Shown piece by piece: positions 8,988-17,113 of a stretch of 64,000 bases of DNA; position 1 is the first letter of the stretch, and each line of letters opens with the position of its first letter. The notes beneath the pieces are model-generated. The model had not been told where the DNA came from. It did not search any database and was given only the letters and a program-made list of their open reading frames with translations. Source of the stretch: Fodinibius sp036381435 (GTDB lineage Bacteria; Bacteroidota; Rhodothermia; Balneolales; Balneolaceae); NCBI GenBank assembly GCA_036381435.1, contig DASVCW010000006.1, positions 1-64,000 of the forward strand, read 5' to 3'. The translations under genes were made by a program, and so were the position numbers.

Positions 8988-9080
8988 ACCTAACAAAGCG
9001 CATTAACTCGGACGCAACTCAAACTTGCCTTCAGTCCCTGCCCTTGCGGTTCCGGTTTATCATGCTATATTTAGTTAAAT
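8988..9080 (+). other. attC-like recombination site (best preserved copy)
   Basis: 93 bp, starting with acctaac (fits RYYYAAC) and ending with gttaaat (fits GTTRRRY). Inside, GCAT-CGGA-GCAA in the left half is mirrored by TTGC-TCCG-ATGC in the right half, giving a bipartite imperfect hairpin with unpaired bases, the usual attC architecture. It begins 7 bp after the stop of the thioredoxin-like gene. The same left-half pattern recurs near 11031 and 11839. Confidence 0.62.
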
Positions 9081-9176
9081 CTTTGAGCCGGTTGTTATAA
9101 ATTAATACTAATGTTTTAAAGGCAAGATTGGTAATAAATTTGCCTATTAAAATGAGCGATAAGAGCAAACCGGTTT

Positions 9177-10679
9177 TTAATTGGATTTAAGAATTTCCGG
9201 CACCATATTTTTCCATTTTTTGCTCATCCTCTGGGTGCGTTGCACGGGGGCCCATATCAACGAAGCTACATTTTCCATGCTAAATCCTTTCTTAATGGCC
9301 ACTTTGAATCCTTCTCTGATCTCGGCTGCAGCCAGTCCATGCGATACTTCCCCGCGTTCTCTTACGTACTGAAGTATCTTTAGTGAAAAGATAGAAAGTA
9401 CTGCAGCGATCAGAAAGAGAATGGCAATGCCATCAAAATGTAGCAATTGAACGGAGTGACCGGCAAGATTCAATGTCCAGCTGATATCTGTTTTTGAAAC
9501 CAGATCGGCCAGAATGCCTCCTGCGATGGGGCCAAGCGCAGAAATAACGGCGATGACCATGCTTTTGGCAGACAGATATACAATGGATTCATTTTTGGGT
9601 GCCAGCTTCATTCCAATATTAGTAAGAGACAAGCCAATGCCGGCATTGGCAATACCGCTTAATATATTGATCAGTATGACTATCAATATTTTAAGGGAAA
9701 AAATTCCGGCCATATCAGCTAAAGGCCATGCAAACAGGCTGATTATGAGCAATGGTGCTGCCAGACGCACAACAGTCTTATTGCTGCAACGATCCGCATA
9801 TTTTCCCCATACTTTCAATGCCATAATACCGGCTATTTGAGACACGATACCTGCCATAATGATCGTGGACAAGTTGAGAGACAATGCCTTCAGCATAAAC
9901 ACAGTGATAAAAGGAGTGGCTATGCTTAATGAAAAGGACCACGCCGCATGAAACATTAAGAAAGACCGGTAATTCTTATCCTTAAATGGTTTCCTATAGA
10001 GTTGAAGCAGGTTTTGTTTAGGCAGATAGGTTCTCGGTTCCGGAGTACGTGAAAGCAGCCATGTACCAATAAGTCCCAATCCACCTCCCGCCAAAAACAT
10101 CCATGCATAAGTAATGAGCTCCCAATTGCCTTTGAGGCCTTCAATATAATCCAGCAATAATGCCAGCACAAGGCTTAGACATACATTCAGTGTCTGTGTC
10201 ATTCTGTTGCGGCGGGAAAAATAGTTGCCCAATCGTTTTTCGGGCACCAGGTCTTTCATCCAGGAATTCACACTGGGGCCGGCAACGGAGCCAAAGAAAT
10301 AATGGAAAAAGAGGAGAAAGATCAGGGAAGCTGTAGTAGTTTCCTGTGAAAACAACAGGGGCAGAGCGCCAATGAGGAGCAGTGGCAATCTGGCCAGACC
10401 ATTACAGACCACTGCAATAGCTCTTCTATTGTTGTACCGCTGCATCAACCGGATGGCCAATATTTGAAAAGCATTGGTCAGCGAAGGAAGCGCAGCAATA
10501 AGGCCGATTTGGAAATTGCTGGCACCAAGCAGCACGGCCAGTGCAGTTAGAAAGGTACCTCCCGTAAGGGTAATCATAGCTTCCGCCGTAAGGCCTTCCT
10601 TGATTACGAGGTCAAGCCCGCGGAGTGTATCTCTGCGGGAAAGTTGGTCGGATGGTTTCAACTTCATAGTTTGTTTCAA
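9177..10679 (-). CDS. Major facilitator superfamily transporter
   Basis: 500 residues with about 12 predicted membrane helices in two halves and a basic central loop near 215-240. The GASNFQIGLIAALP segment (about 52-65) and the following RYNNRRA loop resemble the MFS helix 2-3 region. No substrate can be assigned. The last ~60 residues form a hydrophilic tail. ATG codons at 10679 and 10664 (MKLKPSD) are both possible starts. The gene runs opposite to the two neighbouring passenger genes and lies between attC-like sites, so it may be a cassette in reverse orientation or a later insertion into the island. Confidence 0.85.
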   Translation of the reverse strand: MKQTMKLKPSDQLSRRDTLRGLDLVIKEGLTAEAMITLTGGTFLTALAVLLGASNFQIGLIAALPSLTNAFQILAIRLMQRYNNRRAIAVVCNGLARLPLLLIGALPLLFSQETTTASLIFLLFFHYFFGSVAGPSVNSWMKDLVPEKRLGNYFSRRNRMTQTLNVCLSLVLALLLDYIEGLKGNWELITYAWMFLAGGGLGLIGTWLLSRTPEPRTYLPKQNLLQLYRKPFKDKNYRSFLMFHAAWSFSLSIATPFITVFMLKALSLNLSTIIMAGIVSQIAGIMALKVWGKYADRCSNKTVVRLAAPLLIISLFAWPLADMAGIFSLKILIVILINILSGIANAGIGLSLTNIGMKLAPKNESIVYLSAKSMVIAVISALGPIAGGILADLVSKTDISWTLNLAGHSVQLLHFDGIAILFLIAAVLSIFSLKILQYVRERGEVSHGLAAAEIREGFKVAIKKGFSMENVASLIWAPVQRTQRMSKKWKNMVPEILKSN

Positions 10680-11165
10680 TCAGATGTGGCTTAAATCGCC
10701 GTCCTAATGTAGTATATTTGGTGACATAAATGTAAGGTATTTAACTTCAAAAAAAACAATATATTGCGCTTTTTATTTACGGGATAATTGTTGGCCGCAA
10801 CCTATTGGATACCATGCAAATCTGAGAACGGAATTAATCACCAACGGCTTTTTGGCATTGTAAAAAATGAGCGCAATTATAAAAATGCGTTCTTAAAATG
10901 AAATTGAAATTAGGCGGGCTATGAGATTCACCAAACTGGTGATGTTTTCTTATTTGGAAGAATCTTGATATATGGGAATTCAGATTCTAAAAATATTTTG
11001 TAGTTAATAATGAAGGTGATTAAAGCGTAAACGCACTATAATAAGCACATTAACGCGGATGCAGGACGGAGTCAGCTTGGTTGGATTTTTGCCTTATTCG
11101 TAAATTTTAGCTTCTTTAGAATTAGTGATCTACCAAGACATCATAAACAAATTAAAATAGATACT
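10680..11165. other. Gene-poor spacer between MFS gene and YdeI-like gene
   Basis: Apart from the attC-like remnant near 11031-11078 there is a short palindrome, caccaaactggtg (10930-10942), and A+T-rich sequence with no convincing reading frame. The stretch may hold the decayed remains of a further cassette. Confidence 0.4.
11031..11078 (+). other. Degenerate attC-like left half
   Basis: The sequence around aagcacattaacgcggatgc aligns, with the same spacing, to aagcgcattaactcggacgc of the better attC-like site at 8988. No matching right half or GTTRRRY core was found downstream, so this looks like a decayed site. It lies between the MFS gene and the YdeI-like gene. Confidence 0.4.
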
Positions 11166-11759
11166 ATGACAAAGAGTAGAATGAATCCTAAAGTTGATTG
11201 GTTTTTTGAGAAAGACAGTAAGTGGCAGTCAGCATATGAGAAATTGAGAACGATCGTTCTTGACTGTGGACTGACCGAAGAATTGAAATGGGGATGTCCG
11301 TGTTACACCTTTCAAGGCAGCAACATTGTTTTAATTCACGGATTTAAAGAATACTGTGCACTTTTGTTTCATAAAGGTGTCTTGTTGAATGATGCCGAAG
11401 GCATTTTAATTCAACAAACGGAAAATGTACAGTCAGCGCGGCAGATTCGGTTTATCAGTGTTGAGGAAATCGCGGAGATGGAAACTACCCTGAAGGCGTA
11501 TATTTTTGAAGCCATTGAGGTGGAAAAGGCCGGTTTGGAAGTACCTATGAAAAAGACAAAAGAATTCGACGTTCCGGAAGAATTTCAACAGAAACTGGAT
11601 GAAATTCCTGAATTGAAAGATGCTTTTGAGGCCCTGACTCCGGGAAGGCAACGTGGTTATCTGCTGCATTTTTCGGGAGCCAAACAATCCAAAACGCGGA
11701 CGCGAAGAGTGGAAAAATATATACCCCAAATTCTCGATGGAAAGGGATTAAGGGATTGA
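11166..11759 (+). CDS. YdeI/OmpD-associated family protein (DUF1801 plus OmdA-type tail)
   Basis: 197 residues. The N-terminal two thirds match the DUF1801 fold (about 14-120: EKLRTIVLDCGLTEELKWG, then CYTFQGSNIVLI). The C-terminal part (about 135-190: VPEEFQQKLDE...FEALTPGRQRGYLLHF) is the OmdA/bacteriocin-protection-type tail seen in YdeI proteins. The biochemical role is not settled for the family. Single-gene YdeI proteins are common passengers of accessory regions, including integron cassettes, and this one is followed 80 bp later by an attC-like sequence. The ATG at 11166 is the first in frame. Confidence 0.85.
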   Translation: MTKSRMNPKVDWFFEKDSKWQSAYEKLRTIVLDCGLTEELKWGCPCYTFQGSNIVLIHGFKEYCALLFHKGVLLNDAEGILIQQTENVQSARQIRFISVEEIAEMETTLKAYIFEAIEVEKAGLEVPMKKTKEFDVPEEFQQKLDEIPELKDAFEALTPGRQRGYLLHFSGAKQSKTRTRRVEKYIPQILDGKGLRD

Positions 11760-11838
11760 ACAATTAGTGCATCGATGAGAAAATAAGTGAATCAAATCCT
11801 TTAACCATTCGATAAGTAGAGAACTATTTAAGGGTACT

Positions 11839-11955
11839 AAACAGTTATTAACACGGACGTAACTTAAAGTTATCTTCAGCCCTGCCCTCCGATCCCGCTT
11901 CGCATATGGAGCAGGCTTGCGGTTCCGGTTTATCATGCTATATCACATTTTAATC
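11839..11955 (+). other. attC-like site, second copy with longer terminal loop
   Basis: Aligns over most of its length with the site at 8988: attaacacggacgtaac matches the left half, cttcagccctgccc is shared, and ttgcggttccggtttatc plus atgctatat is identical in the right half. A 25-30 bp insertion near the tip contains cctgc/gcagg and would lengthen the terminal stem. The outer core boxes are eroded. It closes the island before uvrC. Confidence 0.55.
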
Positions 11956-12030
11956 TTTTGGCGATTATGTGACGAGTAACTATTCCCAAAATAAGTTATC
12001 GATCAGACAGCAAACAGCTTTCAGAGGAGA

Positions 12031-13881
12031 TCATTCTTCTTTAAAATACTCAAAAACCCGCTCTCCCATTTTATCGCCCAGTTCAGCCTGTAATTTTTCG
12101 AGTGAGGTCTCCCGAACCGCCTTTACTGACCCGAAGGTTTTCAACAGTTTTTCTGAGGTCTTTTCCCCTATGCCCTTAATTTGGGTAAGCTCCGATTTTA
12201 CCGTTCGTTTAGAACGCTTTTTACGGTGAAAGGTGATCGCGAAACGATGCGCTTCATCCCGCACTTTTTGCAATAGCTTAAGGGCTGATGACTTCTTCGG
12301 AATCATCACCGCATCTGCTCTATCGGGCAAAAATACTTCCTCCAACCGCTTGGCCAGACCGATAATCTCGCATTCCCCGTAAAAACCAATCTCTTTCAGC
12401 GCTTCAACTGCACTGCTGAGCTGCCCTTTACCGCCGTCAACCACAATAAGATCAGGAATTTGCTGCTTTTCTTTCATCACCCGTTTGTACCGGCGGTTTA
12501 ATATCTCTTTCATAGATGCAAAATCATCCGGCCCTTCTACGGTTTTTATATGAAAGCGTTTATACTGACTTTTACGGGGACGAGCATCCACAAAGCTTAC
12601 CATTGAGGCGACGGGATCAGTGCCCTGCAGGTTTGAATTATCGAAACATTCGATGCGTCGCGGCAAGCGCTGTAAATTCAACTGCTCTTTTAATTCTTTC
12701 ACGGAATGCGGAATGCGCTCCTGTTTTTCTTTCTCCTTTTCCAGCTTACGCTGTCCCAGCCAGAGTTTTGCGTTCGAAATCGCCATGCGAACCATTTGTG
12801 CCTTTTCTCCTCTCTGCGGACGATGTATAGGCACTATTTTCCCCCGCTGTTGCCATAAATATTGCGCCAGTGGTTTATCATCCGGCAAATCAACACTTAC
12901 ATACACTTCATCGGGAATGGCCTCGGAATACTGCCCTGTATAATAGTCTTCAACAAACGACTGCAGCATCTCGCCCTTTTCAAGATGCTCGATATTCTTT
13001 AAAAACCGGTGGAATTTGCCAATCAGCTTCCCCTCACGAATTTTAAATAAAACCCCGCATGCTTCGGATATCTCCTCATCAACCCACACCGCGAAAAGGT
13101 CGCGGTCTACCTTTTTATCAGCCACCATCTTCATATTTTCGCTGTAGCGCTCTACCGCCTGAACACTGTCTCGTAGTTTCGCGGCTTTCTCGAATTTCAG
13201 GGCCTGCGAAGCGATCGACATTTCATCTTTTAAATCGCGGATTAGTGCGTTGGTGCGTCCGTTTAACATGCGTTCCACCTTGTCCACGGTCTCGCGGTAC
13301 TCTTCCCGGTCCCAGTCCCCGGAGCAGCTTTCCAGGTAATCGTCAAAACATGAATGCCATTTGGGCATCCCTTTGGTTCGGTTGATATTCTTGCGGGATA
13401 CGGCACAGGTACACAAATCGAAGGCTTTGCGAATGGTTTCAAGCATCCTCCTCATGTGCAAAGCACTGTCATAGGGTCCGTAATATTTGCTGCCGTCGTT
13501 GATAACCGTTCGAGTGGGAAAAACGCGGGGACGATCATCGTTGGTGATGCAAATGTAGGGATAGGATTTATCATCACGATACAAAATGTTGTATCGCGGG
13601 TGATGTTTTTTGATGAGGTTATTTTCCAGAATCAGGGCTTCGGCTTCTGAATCGGTCACAATCACTTCCAGATCTTCAATCTTGCGTACCATTAGCTTGA
13701 TGCGCCCGTCATGTCCGCGTGAATCCTGAAAATACGAACGCACCCGGTTCCTCAGTCGCTTGGCTTTACCCACATACAGCAAGCGATTTCCGCTGTCTTT
13801 GAACATATACACTCCCGGCGAAAAAGGCAGATGATCTACCTTTTCTTTCACATAATTGCCGGTGTTTTGTTCAGTGTTCAT
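12031..13881 (-). CDS. uvrC: Excinuclease ABC subunit UvrC
   Basis: 616 residues, normal length. It makes the two incisions of nucleotide excision repair within the UvrABC complex. The order is a GIY-YIG nuclease domain (about 16-95, PGVYMFKDSGNRLLYVGKAK), a UVR motif near 200-235, an RNase H-like nuclease domain (about 390-540, ECFDNSNLQGTDPVAS), and C-terminal helix-hairpin-helix repeats (about 555-612, LTQIKGIGEKTSEKLL). It is monocistronic and borders the integron-like island on its downstream side. Confidence 0.96.
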   Translation of the reverse strand: MNTEQNTGNYVKEKVDHLPFSPGVYMFKDSGNRLLYVGKAKRLRNRVRSYFQDSRGHDGRIKLMVRKIEDLEVIVTDSEAEALILENNLIKKHHPRYNILYRDDKSYPYICITNDDRPRVFPTRTVINDGSKYYGPYDSALHMRRMLETIRKAFDLCTCAVSRKNINRTKGMPKWHSCFDDYLESCSGDWDREEYRETVDKVERMLNGRTNALIRDLKDEMSIASQALKFEKAAKLRDSVQAVERYSENMKMVADKKVDRDLFAVWVDEEISEACGVLFKIREGKLIGKFHRFLKNIEHLEKGEMLQSFVEDYYTGQYSEAIPDEVYVSVDLPDDKPLAQYLWQQRGKIVPIHRPQRGEKAQMVRMAISNAKLWLGQRKLEKEKEKQERIPHSVKELKEQLNLQRLPRRIECFDNSNLQGTDPVASMVSFVDARPRKSQYKRFHIKTVEGPDDFASMKEILNRRYKRVMKEKQQIPDLIVVDGGKGQLSSAVEALKEIGFYGECEIIGLAKRLEEVFLPDRADAVMIPKKSSALKLLQKVRDEAHRFAITFHRKKRSKRTVKSELTQIKGIGEKTSEKLLKTFGSVKAVRETSLEKLQAELGDKMGERVFEYFKEE

Positions 13882-13966
13882 GCTGCTAAATTATGAAAAT
13901 TCTTTTAGAAACTATTAAAATGGTTTCTCTGTAGAACAAGGCTTCCAGCCTGTCAATATTAAATCT

Positions 13967-14107
13967 TATCTATTGCAGTTGGCTTTAGCCAACTGATAAA
14001 AATTCAGCCAAATGGGCTTTAGCCCCAATTAGTTCCTTTTCTATGTGGCTAAAGCCACTTCTTACTATTATTCATTCATCAGTCAGCTAAAGCTGACTGC
14101 AATAGAT
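13967..14107. repeat. Composite of four REP-like hairpins in inverted arrangement
   Basis: Four small palindromes built on ggctttagcc or ggctaaagcc occur at about 13979-13994, 14014-14026, 14044-14058 and 14081-14097. The outer two lie in 31-nt arms (13967-13997 and 14078-14107) that are inverted copies. The arms differ mainly at four bases that form compensating pairs, so each hairpin stays perfect. No gene is present between uvrC and trpB. Confidence 0.75.
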
Positions 14108-14152
14108 ATATTTTTTCTCGTTCCGTTCGCTCTGCGGCGGAACGTTACAGAT

Positions 14153-15346
14153 TTACTCATACTCAGAAATGGTACTCATATCCTTATCGCCGCGTCCCGA
14201 ACAATTCAATATTACAATTTCATCGGCTGATGTCTCCGGCATCAGTTCATCCAAATAAGCAACGGCGTGAGCGGTTTCGAGAGCAGGGATGATACCTTCC
14301 AGCTCAGAAAGCAGCTTCACTCCCTGCATTGCCTGATCATCCGTGATTCCTTTATAGGTTACGCGTCCTGAATCCTTCAGATAAGAATGCTCCGGTCCAA
14401 TACCCGGATAATCCAAGCCTGCACTGATAGAGTGCGCCAGCTGAATCTGCCCTTCATCACTCTGCAGTAAATAACTCAATGAACCGTGCAAAACACCGGG
14501 ACGGCCAATCGTTAAAGTCGCCGCCGTTTGATCGGTTTCAGTACCCAGACCGGCCGCTTCGATTCCATACATTTTCACGGATTCGTCTTCAATAAAGGAA
14601 TAAAACAAGCCGATCGCATTAGAACCTCCTCCGACACAAGCCAGCAGATAATCGGGGCCTCGCCCCTCTTTTTCCGTCAATTGGCGTTTGGCTTCATCTC
14701 CAATCACTTGCTGAAAATTGCGCACCATCTTGGGATATGGATGTGGTCCTACAACGGAACCGATGATATAAAAGGTATCTTCTACATTGGTCACCCAATC
14801 GCGGATAGCCTCGTTGGTGGCGTCTTTGAGGGTTTTTGAGCCGCTTTCCACCGAACGAACTTCCGCTCCCAGCAGGCGCATACGTTCGACATTCAGTTTC
14901 TGGCGTCTCATATCTTCCGCGCCCATATAAACGATGCAATCCACTCCAAATTTTGCACAGGCCGTAGCGGTCGCCACTCCATGTTGTCCTGCCCCTGTCT
15001 CGGCGATAATTCGTTTTTTGCCCATCCGGCGTGCCAGTAGAATTTGCCCGATTGCGTTATTGATTTTATGGGCACCGGTATGACACAAATCTTCCCGTTT
15101 CAGGTAAATTTTTGCTTTTCCGTAGTGCTCGGTCAGGCGGTTTGCAAAGGTCAGTTTGGTGGGACGTCCCACATATTCATTCAAGAGCTGATGATATTCT
15201 GCCTGAAATTCATCGTCATTCCAGGCTTCATCATACGCTTTTTCCAGTTCTTCAAGAACCGGAATTAAAATTTCCGGGACAAACTTGCCCCCAAACTCAC
15301 CAAAATAACCGGTTTTTGTAGGCAGATCGTATTTCATTATTCTCAA
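14153..15346 (-). CDS. trpB: Tryptophan synthase beta chain
   Basis: 397 residues. It joins indole with serine in the last step of tryptophan synthesis, using pyridoxal phosphate. The PLP lysine is K94 in HTGAHKINN (about 89-97), followed by AETGAGQHGVATA and the phosphate-binding GGGSNA loop near 233-238. It is the last gene of the minus-strand trp operon. Its partner trpA is not adjacent but lies at 56125-56937. An ATG three codons in (15337) is an alternative start. Confidence 0.96.
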   Translation of the reverse strand: MRIMKYDLPTKTGYFGEFGGKFVPEILIPVLEELEKAYDEAWNDDEFQAEYHQLLNEYVGRPTKLTFANRLTEHYGKAKIYLKREDLCHTGAHKINNAIGQILLARRMGKKRIIAETGAGQHGVATATACAKFGVDCIVYMGAEDMRRQKLNVERMRLLGAEVRSVESGSKTLKDATNEAIRDWVTNVEDTFYIIGSVVGPHPYPKMVRNFQQVIGDEAKRQLTEKEGRGPDYLLACVGGGSNAIGLFYSFIEDESVKMYGIEAAGLGTETDQTAATLTIGRPGVLHGSLSYLLQSDEGQIQLAHSISAGLDYPGIGPEHSYLKDSGRVTYKGITDDQAMQGVKLLSELEGIIPALETAHAVAYLDELMPETSADEIVILNCSGRGDKDMSTISEYE

Positions 15347-15501
15347 TTATTTTTTGATTCTGCCCATCCGACCGCTTGCCCTACGAAGTTTTAACGTAGT
15401 TGGGCTGATTTCGCGGTCTGATGGTAGGAAAAGGGAATCTACTCTTTCAGCGATTCTGCCTCTTCCTACCCATCTGATGGCAAACCCAGCCATCGGATGG
15501 G

Positions 15502-16140
15502 CTATCTAATTTCTTCCATCAAAGCTTCAATCTTATCAAAATCCTTAACGCCAGGCTCGGCTTCAATTCCGCTTGAAACATCTATGGCATACGGTTGGAC
15601 CGTTTCGCAGGCCGTTCGGATATTATCAGCCGATAATCCTCCTGAAAGAAAAAACGGGATATCCTGCGAAACATCCTCAAGCAGTGACCAGTCGAATGAC
15701 TGACCTGTTCCTCCCCATTTTCCTCCGACTTTAGTATCGAAAAGCAGATAATCCACGGAACCGAGGTATGGCTTGATGCGCGATTCCATATCTGAAGCGG
15801 TATCACCTTTCTCAACATGAATTGCCTTGATAATGGGCTTATCCACTAAACCACAATAGTCAGGGCTCTCATTTCCGTGCAATTGTACCAAATCAATCCC
15901 CGTCTGCCGGCTGATTGCATTTACATCATCAAGCGCCTGATTCACAAAAACACCCACGAATTCAGGACCTTCAATCCAGTTGATGATGGCTCCCGCTTTG
16001 GCAGGATCAAGATAACGCGGACTGTTTTCGTAAAATATAAATCCCAGGTAATCTACCAGCATTCCCGACGCAAAACGTGCATCTTGCAAGGTGGTGATGC
16101 CACAAAATTTAACTTTTGGATGTTTAGAATCTTTAAACAT
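15502..16140 (-). CDS. trpF: Phosphoribosylanthranilate isomerase
   Basis: 212 residues from the ATG at 16140; the frame is open to 16182 but those codons lie in a dispersed repeat. It isomerises phosphoribosylanthranilate in tryptophan synthesis. KFCGIT at residues 11-16 is the family start with the catalytic Cys. VQLHGNE (about 82-88) and FLSGGLSADN near 162-171 are the other conserved blocks. It lies between trpC and trpB in the operon. Confidence 0.93.
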   Translation of the reverse strand: MFKDSKHPKVKFCGITTLQDARFASGMLVDYLGFIFYENSPRYLDPAKAGAIINWIEGPEFVGVFVNQALDDVNAISRQTGIDLVQLHGNESPDYCGLVDKPIIKAIHVEKGDTASDMESRIKPYLGSVDYLLFDTKVGGKWGGTGQSFDWSLLEDVSQDIPFFLSGGLSADNIRTACETVQPYAIDVSSGIEAEPGVKDFDKIEALMEEIR

Positions 16141-16156
16141 GTATAAATCTATATTT

Positions 16157-16305
16157 AACCTGTCATCCTCAGCAAAGACCATTTGCTTTTTTAATGGCCG
16201 TAGCCGAAGGATCTCCTTTTCATGGTTTCCAAACCTAATCAGGGAGATTCTTCGACTCCATTCGTCGCTGAGACTCCTTATTACGCTTAGAATGATAGCT
16301 TTTTT
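16157..16305. repeat. Inverted dispersed repeat overlapping the 3' end of trpC
   Basis: Two inverted arms resemble the bacterial repeat whose core is gtcatcctgagc...gtcgaaggatctcc. One arm is at about 16158-16214 and the other at about 16243-16303, read as ggagattcttcgactcc on the plus strand. The second arm is translated as the last ~20 residues of TrpC, and the first reaches the trpF start region. Confidence 0.65.
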
Positions 16306-17113
16306 TAAAAATTTGATCCTTCATTTCCTTCAAAGCTTTGCCGGGGTCGGGTTGACGCATGAAGTATTCACCAATTAGTGCGGCATGAATTTTTTCTTTT
16401 AGCAGTAATTGTAAATCTTCTGTGGTGCTTAGTCCGCTTTCTGAAACCAGCACCGTTCCTTTAGGGGCTTTATGAAGTAAAGCTATTCCCCTGTGCACAT
16501 CAACTTCAAACGTTCGCAAATCGCGATTATTGACACCTAAGATATCAACGAAGTCAAAATTAAGCTGTTCAAAATCTTCTTCCGAATAACACTCCACCAA
16601 CGCCTGTAATCCGAATTCATTTGTGGCGTACAGGAGCTCTTCCAGTTGGTTCCCGCTGGTGATGGTTGCAATCAAAAGCACTGCATCAGCCCCAAAGGCT
16701 TTCGCCTCTTTCACCTGATAGGGATCAATAATAAAATCTTTGCGCAACAAAGGAATAGAAACTTCTTTTGATACTGTTTCTAAATATTTCAGGCTTCCTT
16801 TGAAAGCGGGTTCATCCGTCAATACCGAAATAGCTGATGCCCCACCTTTTTCATACTTTGCAGCTATTTTTTGTGGATCAAAATCCTTACGTATAAGCCC
16901 TTTTGAAGGAGACGCTTTTTTAATTTCAGCAATAATGGCTACGTCGTTTTCAAGTTGAAGTGCCTTCTTAAAATCTTTCGCAGGCTTTTCATATAACTCC
17001 AAAGACTCCAATCCACTAAGACTAATTTCCTTCTTCCTCTTTTGGAGATCGGAAGCCGTTTGTTCTACTATTTTATCAAGAATGGTTGGCATGTGATTAG
17101 ATTTTTGCTGCAT
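16235..17113 (-). CDS. trpC: Indole-3-glycerol-phosphate synthase, with repeat-encoded C-terminal tail
   Basis: Up to 292 residues. It closes the indole ring in tryptophan synthesis; a TIM barrel with IAEIKKASPSKG (about 60-71), LLRKDFIIDPYQV and VSESGL near 225. The frame starts at 17113, overlapping trpD by 17 bp; the ATG at 17092 (MPTILDKIV) is more family-like. The normal protein would end near KEMKDQIF. The remaining ~23 residues (from about KKSYHSK to LPD) are basic, not family-like, and encoded by an invading dispersed repeat. Confidence 0.93.
   Translation of the reverse strand: MQQKSNHMPTILDKIVEQTASDLQKRKKEISLSGLESLELYEKPAKDFKKALQLENDVAIIAEIKKASPSKGLIRKDFDPQKIAAKYEKGGASAISVLTDEPAFKGSLKYLETVSKEVSIPLLRKDFIIDPYQVKEAKAFGADAVLLIATITSGNQLEELLYATNEFGLQALVECYSEEDFEQLNFDFVDILGVNNRDLRTFEVDVHRGIALLHKAPKGTVLVSESGLSTTEDLQLLLKEKIHAALIGEYFMRQPDPGKALKEMKDQIFKKSYHSKRNKESQRRMESKNLPD

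Noticed and set aside
12516..13650. Several plus-strand open frames opposite uvrC
   Set aside because: They are antisense shadows of uvrC with low-complexity, Pro/Ser/Arg-rich translations and no motifs.
14109..14146. Hairpin cgttccg/cggaacg downstream of trpB as a terminator
   Set aside because: Reading on the minus strand, the stem is followed by A residues rather than T, so it does not look like an intrinsic terminator for the trp operon.
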